Below, in pieces: positions 1-7,371 of a stretch of DNA of 64,000 nt. The translations under genes were made by a program, and so were the position numbers. Position 1 is the stretch's first letter. Each line of letters starts with the position of its first letter. Below the pieces are notes generated by a model that made no database searches, had not been told where the DNA came from, and was given only the letters and a program-made list of their open reading frames with translations. Origin of the DNA: Cellulosimicrobium arenosum (GTDB lineage: Bacteria; Actinomycetota; Actinomycetes; Actinomycetales; Cellulomonadaceae); the NCBI RefSeq assembly GCF_014837295.1, contig NZ_JACYHB010000008.1:1-64000 (forward strand). Reading direction: 5' to 3'.

Positions 1-524
1 TCCGTCAGCGCCGTCGCGTCCGCGATCGCGAACGGCACGTTCAACAACCGCGCCAACGTCTGCGCCAGATACGTCTTGCCCGTCCCCGTCGGACCGATCA
101 GCAGCACGTTCGACTTCGACAGCTCGATGTCGGCGTCCGACCCGTCCTCGCCCGCCGCCTCGGCGGCGGCTGCGGCGCGGATCCGCTTGTAGTGGTTGTG
201 GACGGCCACGGCGAGCGCACGCTTGGCGCCGTCCTGCTCGACCACGTACCGGCTCAGGTGCGCGAAGATCTCGTGCGGCGTGGGCAGGTGCGCGTCCGCG
301 TCGGTGATGTCCGGGACCGTCTCCTCGACACGGTCCTCGTCGACCATCTCGAGGCACAGCGCGATGCACTCGTCGCAGATGAAGACCCCCGCCGGCCCGG
401 CGATGAGTCGCTTGACCTGCTTCTGCGACTTTCCGCAGAACGAGCAGGTCAGGGCTTCAGCGGCGCGTGGACGTGCACCGCGCCCGTTCCCCGAGCCGGA
501 ACTGCTGCCGTCCGTGGGTGCCAC
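1..524 (-). CDS. clpX: ATP-dependent Clp protease ATP-binding subunit ClpX (5' part; 3' end outside window)
   Basis: Only the first 174 codons are inside the window. ClpX is the AAA+ unfoldase that recognises tagged substrates and feeds them to ClpP. The N-terminal C4 zinc finger is visible (C27, C30, C50, C53), followed by the start of the AAA+ domain with Walker A GPTGTGKT at residues 144-151. The GTG start at 524 is chosen because GGAGG lies 5 nt upstream and translation reaches the zinc finger after a Gly/Ser/Arg-rich leader somewhat longer than that of E. coli ClpX. The gene follows the ZapE-type ATPase by 22 bp on the same strand. The family assignment is secure. Confidence 0.95.
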   Translation of the reverse strand, partial: MAPTDGSSSGSGNGRGARPRAAEALTCSFCGKSQKQVKRLIAGPAGVFICDECIALCLEMVDEDRVEETVPDITDADAHLPTPHEIFAHLSRYVVEQDGAKRALAVAVHNHYKRIRAAAAAEAAGEDGSDADIELSKSNVLLIGPTGTGKTYLAQTLARLLNVPFAIADATALT

Positions 525-546
525 ACGTGCCTCCGTCGGTTCGCCG

Positions 547-1704
547 TCACGTGCGCCCGATGGTAGCGCTACCCGGTGACATTTCGGTCACGACTCCCTT
601 CCCGGACGTCTCGATCCGCGCGAGCAGGGTGAGCCGGCTCGCCATCCGGAAGGCGTCCGGGCGGTCCGGCATCGCGGCGAGGAACGCGTCCCTGTCGTGG
701 GCAGACGTGACGACGAGCTCGACGTCCGCGTCGCACAGCACGTCGACCACGGCGATGAACCGCTGCTGCGCCTCCCTGTCCGCACCGGGGAGCAGCGGCA
801 CGTCGGTGACGACCCAGCGACGGAACCGGGACGCCCAGTCGAGGTACTCGAGCGTCGACGTCGCCCGTGCCGCCAGGTCGGCGAACGTCGTCCACAGCTC
901 GCCGTCGCGCGCAGCGGACACGGCGAACGTCCGGGAGCCGGTGCGGACCGTCGTCCGCTCGCCCGCCGCGGGTGCGCGCAGCCCGAGCGCCGCGAGCTGC
1001 GCCGGCGCGCCCGGCGACACCCAGCTGCCGCCGGCGAAGCCGGAGCGTCCCCGCCCTCCCCACGAGCGGTAGTCGGTCGTGCCGGCCAGCTCGACGACGT
1101 CGAGGTGGGCCTGCAAGAGCTCGATGCCCGGCTCGGCGAGGTGGTGCCACAGCGGGTTCGGCAGGAGCGTGCCGGGCTCGTAGTTGGACGTGGCGACCAC
1201 GACCACGCGTGCGCTGAACGCACGGCGCAGGAGCCTCGTCAGCAGGGTCGCGTCACCGGTGTCGTGCAGGTGGAGCTCGTCGAGGTACAGCACGCGCGTC
1301 CCGCGCAGCAGGTCGTCGATCGCGGCGTCGACGACCGTCGCCCGGGGTGGCGGCTGCGCTGCGTCGTCGGGCCGCGGGGCCGCCCACGACGCGACGCGCT
1401 GCGCGTGGATCGCCGCGTGCAGCTCGCGGAACAGCTCGTAGACGTGGACGCGGCGGGCGGCTCCTGCTGTCGGCCCGTCCACCAGAGCGGCGAAGAACGC
1501 CCCGACCAGCCAGGACTTGCCGCGCCCCGCGGGACCCCACACGTACAGGCCGCGGAGACCGCGCCGTCGGGCGGTGCGCAGGCCGACGGCCAGCACGAGG
1601 AGCCGGTCGAGGACGGATTCCTGCGCAGGGTCGAGGGCGAAGCCCTCTCGCGCCGCCGCCGCCGCGACCGCGTCCCGGATGCGCGTCGCCTCACCATGTA
1701 CCAC
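547..1704 (-). CDS. zapE: ZapE/AFG1-like ATPase
   Basis: A 385-residue AFG1/ZapE-family P-loop ATPase. Walker A GPAGRGKS is at 57-64 and a Walker B-like VLYLDELH at 138-145. Further on, an ATSNYEP segment matches the sensor region of the family. In E. coli ZapE interacts with FtsZ and in mitochondria AFG1 helps protein quality control; the actinobacterial role is not established. The start is GTG at 1704. It lies directly upstream of clpX in the same orientation, so the two ATPases may be co-transcribed, which would suit a protein-quality role, but this is inference. The C-terminal third is more divergent than the core. Confidence 0.85.
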   Translation of the reverse strand: MVHGEATRIRDAVAAAAAREGFALDPAQESVLDRLLVLAVGLRTARRRGLRGLYVWGPAGRGKSWLVGAFFAALVDGPTAGAARRVHVYELFRELHAAIHAQRVASWAAPRPDDAAQPPPRATVVDAAIDDLLRGTRVLYLDELHLHDTGDATLLTRLLRRAFSARVVVVATSNYEPGTLLPNPLWHHLAEPGIELLQAHLDVVELAGTTDYRSWGGRGRSGFAGGSWVSPGAPAQLAALGLRAPAAGERTTVRTGSRTFAVSAARDGELWTTFADLAARATSTLEYLDWASRFRRWVVTDVPLLPGADREAQQRFIAVVDVLCDADVELVVTSAHDRDAFLAAMPDRPDAFRMASRLTLLARIETSGKGVVTEMSPGSATIGRT

Positions 1705-1751
1705 CGGTACAGGCTAGGTTCTTCAGGGGCAGTACGAGCGCCGCTGCTCGG

Positions 1752-1776
1752 CTAGACTGGAACGGTTCCAGACTAG
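1752..1776. promoter_or_regulatory. 25-bp imperfect palindrome upstream of dtxR
   Basis: CTAG-A-CTGGAAC-G-GTTCCAG-A-CTAG: a perfect 15-bp core (CTGGAAC/GTTCCAG around one base) is flanked by a mismatched pair and then CTAG/CTAG arms. It sits between the divergent zapE and dtxR starts, 38 bp before the dtxR GTG. The symmetry suits an operator. It does not match the DtxR/IdeR box as I know it (TTAGGTTAGCCTAACCTAA type), so the bound protein is unknown. Confidence 0.55.
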
Positions 1777-1814
1777 GACTCTGCTCCAGCATGCTGCGCA
1801 CCCGGGAGGCCGCC

Positions 1815-2528
1815 GTGACCGACCTGATCGACACCACCGAGATGTACCTGAAGTCGATCTACGAGCTCCAGGAGGAAGGGATCCCGCCCCTGCGCGCGCG
1901 TATCGCCGAGCGGCTCGGCCACTCCGGTCCCACCGTCTCCCAGACGGTCGCGCGCATGGAGCGCGACGGGCTCGTCGTCGTCGGCGGCGACCGCCACCTC
2001 GAGCTGACCGGTCTCGGCCACGAGACCGCGATGCGCGTCATGCGCAAGCACCGCCTCGCCGAGCGCCTGCTCACCGACGTCATCAAGCTCGACTGGGAGC
2101 AGGTCCACAACGAGGCGTGCCGGTGGGAGCACGTGATGAGCGACCTCGTCGAGCAACGGCTCATCGGCCTGCTCCACCACCCGCACTTCGACCCCTACGG
2201 CAACCCGATCCCGGGCCTGCACGAGCTCGGCGAGAACTTCCCGGAGGTCCAGTACCTCGACGGCGTCGTCGCGCTGCCCAAGCACCTCGCGAAGACGGAC
2301 GCCAAGGCGGGCGACGACCTCCGGGTGGTCCTGCAGCGCATCGCCGAGCCGATCCAGGTCGACGTCGAGCTCCTCGCCCGCTTCGCCGAGGCCGGGATCC
2401 TGCCGAAGAAGTCGCTCCAGGTGCAGGTCGGGGACGACGGTGTCGTGACCGTCTCGGGCGAGGGCGCGCAGACGGTCATGGACCTGCCGGAGGAGATCGC
2501 CCGCCACCTGTTCGTCACGACAGACTGA
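1815..2528 (+). CDS. DtxR/IdeR-family metal-dependent transcriptional regulator
   Basis: A 237-residue iron-dependent regulator with an N-terminal winged helix (about 4-70), a metal-binding/dimerisation domain and a C-terminal SH3-like domain (about 150-230). With the GTG start at 1815 (GGGAGG 5 nt upstream) numbering matches DtxR exactly: M10, H79, E83, H98, C102, E105 and H106, all ligands of the two regulatory metal sites, are present. That agreement also argues against the ATG at 1792. It likely represses iron uptake when Fe(II) is replete. It converges on sodA, sharing a hairpin terminator. IdeR and DtxR cannot be told apart here. Confidence 0.93.
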   Translation: MTDLIDTTEMYLKSIYELQEEGIPPLRARIAERLGHSGPTVSQTVARMERDGLVVVGGDRHLELTGLGHETAMRVMRKHRLAERLLTDVIKLDWEQVHNEACRWEHVMSDLVEQRLIGLLHHPHFDPYGNPIPGLHELGENFPEVQYLDGVVALPKHLAKTDAKAGDDLRVVLQRIAEPIQVDVELLARFAEAGILPKKSLQVQVGDDGVVTVSGEGAQTVMDLPEEIARHLFVTTD

Positions 2529-2534
2529 CCGGAC

Positions 2535-2610
2535 CCGCGCGCTCCGCGCGCCCCGCGCGAGCCCCGCGCGCCCCGCGCGAGCCCCGCGCGCCCCGCGAGC
2601 CCCGCGAGCC
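2535..2610. repeat. GC-only tandem low-complexity repeat
   Basis: About 75 bp composed of repeated GCGCCCCGCGCGAGCCCC-like units with shortened copies at the right end, immediately after the dtxR stop and before the terminator hairpin. No coding signal. It may be slippage-prone filler. Confidence 0.7.
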
Positions 2611-2669
2611 GTCGAGAACGACCTGGGGGCCGTTATCCATCGGATGACGGCCCCCAGGTCGTTCTCGAC
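2611..2669. terminator. Bidirectional hairpin terminator between dtxR and sodA
   Basis: A perfect 23-bp inverted repeat (arms 2611-2633 and 2647-2669; left arm begins GTCGAGAACGACCTGG) around a 13-nt loop that can itself pair as ATCC/GGAT. It lies between the convergent 3' ends of dtxR (+) and sodA (-) and can end both transcripts. No U-tract follows, as is common for hairpins in high-GC actinobacteria. Confidence 0.85.
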
Positions 2670-2681
2670 GCGAAGAGGAAC

Positions 2682-3308
2682 TCAGGCGGGGACGATCAGA
2701 CCCGCCGTCTGGGTGCGGGCGCGGTCCAGGCGGGCCGCGACGTCCTGCCAGTTGGCGATGTTCCACACGGCCTTGATGTAGTCGGCCTTGACGTTGAGGT
2801 AGTCGAGGTAGAAGGCGTGCTCCCACATGTCGAGCATGAACAGCGGGGTGATGCCGACGGGGACGTTGGCCTGCTGGTCGAAGAGCTGGAAGATCGCGAG
2901 GCGCCCGCCGATGGCGTCCCAGCCGAGCACCGCCCAGCCGGAGCCCTGGATGCCGGCCGCGACGGCCGCGAACTGCCCCTGGAACTTCTCGAACGAACCG
3001 AACTGCTCGGTGATGGCGGCGGCGAGCTCGCCGTCGGGCTGGCCGCCGCCCTCGGGCGACAGGTTGTGCCAGAACACGGTGTGGTTCGTGTGGCCACCGA
3101 GGTTGAACGCGAGGTTCTTCTCGTGCAGGTTGACCGCGGCGAAGTCACCGGACTCGCGCGCCTCGGCGAGCTTGTCGAGCGCGGTGTTCGCGCCGGTGAC
3201 GTACGCCTGGTGGTGCTTGTCGTGGTGCAGCTCCATGATGCGCCCGGAGATGTGCGGCTCCAGAGCGGCGTAGTCGTAGGGCAGCTCGGGCAGGGTGTAG
3301 ACAGGCAT
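2682..3308 (-). CDS. sodA: Superoxide dismutase [Mn/Fe]
   Basis: A 208-residue Fe/Mn superoxide dismutase, converting superoxide to hydrogen peroxide and oxygen. The metal ligands are H28, H76, D160 and H164, the last two in the family signature DMWEHAFY. The GGHTNH stretch and Q146 resemble the Mn-type enzymes more than Fe-type ones, but metal specificity cannot be settled by motif. It has no signal peptide. The ATG at 3308 is preceded by GAGGAAC. Upstream is a promoter with an unusual 19-bp spacer and a central dyad (3342-3372), suggesting control by a MerR-family redox sensor. Confidence 0.95.
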   Translation of the reverse strand: MPVYTLPELPYDYAALEPHISGRIMELHHDKHHQAYVTGANTALDKLAEARESGDFAAVNLHEKNLAFNLGGHTNHTVFWHNLSPEGGGQPDGELAAAITEQFGSFEKFQGQFAAVAAGIQGSGWAVLGWDAIGGRLAIFQLFDQQANVPVGITPLFMLDMWEHAFYLDYLNVKADYIKAVWNIANWQDVAARLDRARTQTAGLIVPA

Positions 3309-3341
3309 GGTTCCTCGGATCCTTCCGTCGGTGTGCTTGCC

Positions 3342-3372
3342 ACGCTAGGACCTCGACCACGGTGCAGGTCAA
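3342..3372 (-). promoter_or_regulatory. MerR-type promoter/operator of sodA
   Basis: On the minus strand TTGACC (3372-3367) and TAGCGT (3347-3342) are separated by 19 bp, longer than the usual 17. The dyad GACCT-N12-AGGTC (3349-3370) sits inside the spacer. This overlong spacer with an internal dyad is the hallmark of MerR/SoxR-activated promoters. No merR gene is in the immediate vicinity, so the regulator would act from elsewhere. Confidence 0.5.
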
Positions 3373-3452
3373 GGGGAGGCGGCTGTGATCTTGCTGGTCG
3401 GACGCCCGACGACGCCCCCGCCCACTCTCCCGCGTGCCGGGCTCCCGCGCTC

Positions 3453-3641
3453 GCGGGAGCACGTGGTCACCTCGCCGTCTTCCCGTGCAGCCTGGCCGCC
3501 GACGAGGCTGTCGCGCCCCGGCTCGGCGGCTTCTCGTATGCCAAGGGACGGTCCGCTTCAGCGCGGACCACCCCCTCCCTGCCGACGTCGTCCGCGATCT
3601 CGTCGCCGGTCGCGTCGACCAGACTACGCGCAGCTGGATCG
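3453..3641 (+). pseudogene. Remnant of a DUF1801 (YdhG-like) gene, frameshifted
   Basis: Two reading frames together give the C-terminal half of a DUF1801 domain. One frame reads GHLAVFPCS then GGFSYAKG. The next frame continues TVRFSADHPLPADVV and DLVAGRV. Joining them requires one missing base near 3549. The family typically has a hydrophobic HxGFYP-like strand followed by AKGTIRF.DHPLPxxLV, which matches in order. No start codon, ribosome site or N-terminal half is visible, so this looks like a decayed fragment filling the gap between sodA and arfB. Exact limits are uncertain. Confidence 0.5.
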
Positions 3642-3672
3642 CTGAGACCGCCGTGGCGGGCATGATGGACGG

Positions 3673-4110
3673 ATGCCCGACGTCGCCCGCCCCGGTCTGC
3701 GCGTGAGCGCGTCCCTCGTCGTGCCCGACGCCGAGCTGTCGTGGCGCTTCTCCCGGTCCTCGGGCCCGGGTGGGCAGGGCGTCAACACCGCGGACTCCCG
3801 GGTCGGGCTCTCGTGGGACGTGATGCGCTCGGCCGTCCTCTCGGCCTCGCAGCGCGAGCGGATCCTCGACCGCCTCGACAAGCGGCTCGTCGAGGGCGTG
3901 CTCACCGTCTCCGCGTCGGAGAACCGCGCGCAGCTCCGCAACCGCGAGCACGCGCGCACCCGGCTCGCCGCGCTCGTCGCGGACGCCATCGCGCCCCCAG
4001 GTCCGCGACGTCGTGCGACCCGCCCCACGCGCGGCTCGGTCGAGCGCCGGCTCGGCGCGAAGAAGCGGCGCACCGACGTCAAGCAGCTCCGCAAGCCCCC
4101 GCGGGACTGA
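3673..4110 (+). CDS. arfB: Alternative ribosome-rescue factor ArfB (peptidyl-tRNA hydrolase)
   Basis: A 145-residue class I release-factor-like protein. The catalytic GGQ is at residues 33-35 within SSGPGGQGVNTADS, and the tail (about 110-145) is rich in Arg and Lys, as needed to enter the empty mRNA channel. ArfB hydrolyses peptidyl-tRNA on ribosomes stalled without a stop codon. The protein lacks the codon-recognition domains of RF1/RF2. The ATG at 3673 overlaps the end of the upstream DUF1801 remnant. Confidence 0.93.
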   Translation: MPDVARPGLRVSASLVVPDAELSWRFSRSSGPGGQGVNTADSRVGLSWDVMRSAVLSASQRERILDRLDKRLVEGVLTVSASENRAQLRNREHARTRLAALVADAIAPPGPRRRATRPTRGSVERRLGAKKRRTDVKQLRKPPRD

Positions 4111-4252
4111 GCCCTGATCCTGCCGCCGAAGGAGTCACCGGTGGTGTCTCCGCGGTTCTGGTCCCCTCGTGCCGTCGTCGAGCCCTGCGGCGCTACGCTC
4201 GGCGGGTCCGGCTTCCAGGGTTCGCCGGCGAGCCCCAGATCACAGGAGCGAT

Positions 4253-4537
4253 GTGAGCGTGCCCCCTCGTCTGTCAGCCACGGCCATGTTCTGGTGGGGG
4301 GTCGGTCTGTTCGCTGCCGGCATCGTGCTGAACGAGCTCCTCGCGCGCCGCGCGGGCGCCTACGGCTCGCCGGAGCTCGCTCGGGTCCTGCAGTCCGTCT
4401 TCGGCATCGGGCACATCGCCGGCACGGCGGCGTACCAGCTCGGCATCGCGACGCTCGTCGGCTCGTTCGTCGTCAGGGCGCTCAAGGACGAGTGGCCGCT
4501 CAGACAGACCCAGCCAAAAAAGCCGCAAAAGCACTAA
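4253..4537 (+). CDS. Small membrane protein of unknown function
   Basis: Ninety-four residues with two hydrophobic segments, about 9-27 (FWWGVGLFAAGIVLNELLA) and about 50-75. The tail is Lys-rich (QPKKPQKH). The GTG at 4253 has AGGAG 4 nt upstream; an ATG one base before it runs at once into TGA, which rules it out. I do not recognise the family. It is followed by the G-rich (minus-strand) tract and hairpin that separate it from convergent lysG. Confidence 0.7.
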   Translation: MSVPPRLSATAMFWWGVGLFAAGIVLNELLARRAGAYGSPELARVLQSVFGIGHIAGTAAYQLGIATLVGSFVVRALKDEWPLRQTQPKKPQKH

Positions 4538-4540
4538 CCA

Positions 4541-4595
4541 CCCACCCCACCCACCCCACCCACCCCACCCGCCCCGCCCCCCGCCCCCCGCCCCC
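4541..4595 (-). repeat. Tandem ACCCACCCC repeat with G-quadruplex potential
   Basis: Three copies of a 9-bp ACCCACCCC unit run into GCCCCGCCCCCC-type repeats. The minus strand therefore carries more than six runs of three or more G with one-base spacers, a strong canonical quadruplex pattern. It lies just after the stop of the small membrane protein and before the hairpin at 4608. Confidence 0.7.
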
Positions 4596-4607
4596 ATCAC
4601 CCGCCGT

Positions 4608-4662
4608 CGAACACGTCATGGAGGTCGTTCTGAGGGGCTAGGCGACCGTCATGACGTGTTCG
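4608..4662. terminator. Hairpin between convergent membrane-protein gene and lysG
   Basis: Perfect 13-bp arms CGAACACGTCATG (4608-4620) and CATGACGTGTTCG (4650-4662), with an inner GGTCG/CGACC stem. The right arm is the last codons of lysG, so the lysG stop codon is embedded in the terminator. It can serve both strands. Confidence 0.7.
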
Positions 4663-5587
4663 GCGACAGGGCGAGAGCTGTGGCGGCCGCGGCGGCCAGC
4701 GTCTCGGCCACTCGGGTCAGGGACGGGGAGTGGAGGCGCCACTGCTGCCAGTGCTGGGAGACGTGGAGCGCCTGCCCGTCGTCGAAGCCGACCAGGCGGC
4801 CCGCGCGCTCGGAGGGGGCGCTCTGCAGGTCGGGGAGCACGCCCCAGCCCATGCCGAGCTCGATCGCGCGGCGGAACTCGTGGGACGCCGGGACGTGGTG
4901 CCGAGGCGGGTCGAGCCGGGTGGGGCCGGACCTGTTACGCAGGTACCGGTCCTGGAGGTCGTCCTTGCGGTCGAACGCGAGGACGGGCGCGACGGCGAGC
5001 GCGGTGGTGGTCGGGCCCTCGGGAAACCAGCGCTCGACGAACCCCGGGCTCGCCATCGGCCGATAGCGCATCTTCCCGAGCAGCGTCGAGCGGCAGCCGG
5101 GAACGGCCTCGGCGACCGAGGTGACGGCGGCGACGGCGGTGCCGTCACGCAGCAGCCCGATCGAGTGCTCCTCGTCCTCGCGCAGCACCTCGAGCCTCGC
5201 CCACGCGGCGGCCTCGGCGAGCGCGGGCAGCGCCCACGTCGTCATCGCGTCGCCCGAGACGACCAACGTGATCTCCGGGAGCGGGGCGCCCGCACCGTCG
5301 TCGGACCCGTCGGGCGACGGCCCGCGGTCGAGCCCCAGCTCGGCGAGCACGTCCGCCTGCTGGAGCGCCACGTGGCGGGCGTGCCGCACCAGCACCCGGC
5401 CGGGCGGGGTGAGCTCCGCCGGGCGCCCGCGCCGCACGAGGACCTGTCCCACCGCGGACTCGAGCGCGCGCATCCGCTGGCTCACCGCCGAGGGCGTGAC
5501 GCCGAGCTCCTTCGCCGCGGCGTCGAACGTGCCTGTCGCGGCGATCGCCTCGAGCGCGCGCAGCTGATCGGGTTGCAGATCGACCAT
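4649..5587 (-). CDS. lysG: LysR-family regulator LysG/ArgP
   Basis: A 312-residue LysR-type regulator with an N-terminal winged HTH (about 4-62, including GVTPSAVSQRMRALE) and a periplasmic-binding-like effector domain (about 100-300). It is divergent from lysE with only 69 bp between the starts, the arrangement of the LysG/LysE pair in corynebacteria. There LysG activates lysE when lysine or arginine accumulates. The ArgP/LysG assignment rests on this synteny plus length and HTH sequence. The stop codon lies within the shared hairpin at 4608-4662. Confidence 0.9.
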   Translation of the reverse strand: MVDLQPDQLRALEAIAATGTFDAAAKELGVTPSAVSQRMRALESAVGQVLVRRGRPAELTPPGRVLVRHARHVALQQADVLAELGLDRGPSPDGSDDGAGAPLPEITLVVSGDAMTTWALPALAEAAAWARLEVLREDEEHSIGLLRDGTAVAAVTSVAEAVPGCRSTLLGKMRYRPMASPGFVERWFPEGPTTTALAVAPVLAFDRKDDLQDRYLRNRSGPTRLDPPRHHVPASHEFRRAIELGMGWGVLPDLQSAPSERAGRLVGFDDGQALHVSQHWQQWRLHSPSLTRVAETLAAAAATALALSPNTS

Positions 5588-5634
5588 GAGCTCACCTTAC
5601 GATCCTGCAGAATCTTTCGCTGTACTGAACATCG

Positions 5635-5656
5635 TGCGCGACCTATCGTCGACGAC
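5635..5656 (+). promoter_or_regulatory. Possible leaderless lysE promoter
   Basis: TATCGT lies about 7 bp before the lysE GTG, and no ribosome-binding site is visible there. This is the spacing expected for a -10 box of a leaderless transcript. The -35 is poor. Tentative. Confidence 0.3.
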
Positions 5657-6313
5657 GTGAGCCTCCTCGCCGCCGCGCCCGCAGCCCTCGCCGGCTTCGG
5701 CACGGGTCTGTCGCTGATCGTGGCCATCGGTGCGCAGAACGCGTTCGTCCTGCGCCAAGGGCTGCGGCGCGAGCACGTGCTGCCCGTCGTGGTGGTCTGC
5801 GCGCTGTCGGACCTCGTCCTCATCGCGGCGGGCACGGCCGGCCTCGGGGCCGTCGTCTCCGGCGCCCCTGCCGTGCTCACGGGTGTGCGATGGGTGGGTG
5901 CGCTCTTCCTCCTGACCCTCGCGGTGCTCGCGGCACGACGCGCCCTGGGACCCGGCGCGCTCGACGCCGCGGGGACGGGTGCGTCGTCGGCGCGGTCCGC
6001 CGTCGGGACGTCGCTCGCGCTGACCTGGCTCAACCCGCACGTCTACCTCGACACCCTCCTGCTGCTGGGGTCTCTCGCCGCGGGGTATGCCGCCGCGCAC
6101 GCGGGCGGTCCGAGCACCCCGGCTCCCGACGCCGTCCGCTGGCTCTTCGGGGCCGGTGCGGGTCTCGCGAGCATCGTCTGGTTCACGTCGCTCGGGTTCG
6201 GCGCGCGGCTGCTCGCCCCGATCTTCGCGCGGCCCACCGCGTGGCGCGTGCTCGACGGGGTGATCGCGGCCGTCATGGCGACGATCGGGGTGTCGCTGCT
6301 CCTGGGCGGATGA
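5657..6313 (+). CDS. lysE: L-lysine/arginine exporter LysE
   Basis: A 218-residue LysE/ArgO-type exporter with about six hydrophobic segments. The family stretch near the N-terminus (LIVAIGAQNAFVLRQGL) and the central LTWLNPHVYLDTLLLLG motif are both present. It exports basic amino acids across the cytoplasmic membrane. It is divergent from lysG. The start is GTG at 5657, giving the usual family N-terminus. No Shine-Dalgarno is seen, so translation may be leaderless. Confidence 0.93.
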   Translation: MSLLAAAPAALAGFGTGLSLIVAIGAQNAFVLRQGLRREHVLPVVVVCALSDLVLIAAGTAGLGAVVSGAPAVLTGVRWVGALFLLTLAVLAARRALGPGALDAAGTGASSARSAVGTSLALTWLNPHVYLDTLLLLGSLAAGYAAAHAGGPSTPAPDAVRWLFGAGAGLASIVWFTSLGFGARLLAPIFARPTAWRVLDGVIAAVMATIGVSLLLGG

Positions 6314-6325
6314 GGCCCTGGCCCG

Positions 6326-7171
6326 TCACGTCAGGTGGTCGTAGTCCCCGCGCACCCACGCCGCGTGCCGTTCGGCGGAGCGCAGCACGACGTCCCGCGC
6401 GTCCACGGGAACCATCTCCTCGAAGTTGTTGTAGAGCCGGTCGAACGGGCGCCGCGCGACGCGTTGCGCGACGCGCAGCGCCACCGTGCCGGACAGCGGG
6501 AGACGGTTGGGGTAGGAGCGCATGAAGCTCACGGACGTCCGGTCCGGGTTCGCCATGATCGTGTCGCCGCTGAGCAGCACGCCGCGGCCCTCCGCGCCCG
6601 CCGCCCAGTGCACGACCGCGCTGCCCGGGAAGTGCCCGCCGGGTTGCGACAGCACCACACCGGGCAGCAGCTCGCGCTCGCCCGACCACGTCTCGATCAC
6701 CGGGTCGGGCCGGGCCACCCACCCGGCGTCGGCCTCCGCGACGAGCACCGGGACTCCGCCCAGGGCACGGCTCCACTCGACCTGCGCCCCGAACATGTGC
6801 GGGTGGCTCGCGACGATCGCCACGACCGGGCCGAGCGCGTGGACGGCGGCGGCCGCGTCGTCGTCCACGAAGCCCAGCGGGTCCCACAGGAGGTTGCCCG
6901 CGGGCGTGCGCACCACCTTGGACTGCTGGCCGATCCCGACACTCGGCTCGCTCGTCAGGCCGAACAGGTCCGGCTCGAGCTCGGTGACCGTGACCCGCTC
7001 GCCCGCCGCGGCGAGCTCGGCGAGCGTCGTCCACGCCTGACCCGTCGCGGGGACGTACTGCCGCTCGTCCGCGCAGATCGCGCAGACCTCGGGTCGCTCG
7101 GCGTGCTCGACGGCGCAGGTGCGGCAGATCCACCAGGTGGCGCCGGAGGGGGCGGGGGAGGTCGCTTCCAT
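6326..7171 (-). CDS. MBL-fold hydrolase-like protein with N-terminal zinc ribbon
   Basis: 281 residues. The N-terminus carries a zinc-ribbon pair CRTC (C16, C19) and CAIC (C30, C33). The rest resembles the metallo-beta-lactamase fold: HPHMF (H123, H125), GGHFPGS and SGDTIM in the right order. The canonical HxHxDH is reduced to HPH followed by Met-Phe, so one metal site is probably incomplete and hydrolase activity is uncertain. The ribbon suggests a nucleic-acid or protein contact. It is convergent with lysE. Confidence 0.75.
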   Translation of the reverse strand: MEATSPAPSGATWWICRTCAVEHAERPEVCAICADERQYVPATGQAWTTLAELAAAGERVTVTELEPDLFGLTSEPSVGIGQQSKVVRTPAGNLLWDPLGFVDDDAAAAVHALGPVVAIVASHPHMFGAQVEWSRALGGVPVLVAEADAGWVARPDPVIETWSGERELLPGVVLSQPGGHFPGSAVVHWAAGAEGRGVLLSGDTIMANPDRTSVSFMRSYPNRLPLSGTVALRVAQRVARRPFDRLYNNFEEMVPVDARDVVLRSAERHAAWVRGDYDHLT

Positions 7172-7290
7172 GCCCTGTGTCTACCGCAGCCCGAGCGGAC
7201 GTCGCCAGTGGACTGCTCCCCTGTCGTGGCAGGGCGGTCGACTCCGCTCCTGCCGGGCGATCGGTGGGGGCGCGGTGTGCCTGGCGGCCG

Positions 7291-7340
7291 CTGCGCCGGT
7301 GCGTGCCGGTGCGTGCCGGTGCGTGCCGGTGTGCCCGTGC
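7291..7340. repeat. 10-bp tandem repeat (GCGTGCCGGT)
   Basis: Three perfect copies of GCGTGCCGGT (7301-7330), flanked by one degenerate copy on each side, lie in the region between the divergent MBL and nuclease genes. The function is unknown. The units are contiguous and too short for a CRISPR array. Confidence 0.7.
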
Positions 7341-7371
7341 CGCCGGGTGCGGTCCGTGGTTGGCTCGGGTC

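Noticed and set aside
7291-7340. Possible CRISPR-like repeats
   Set aside because: Ten-base units are directly contiguous with no spacers.
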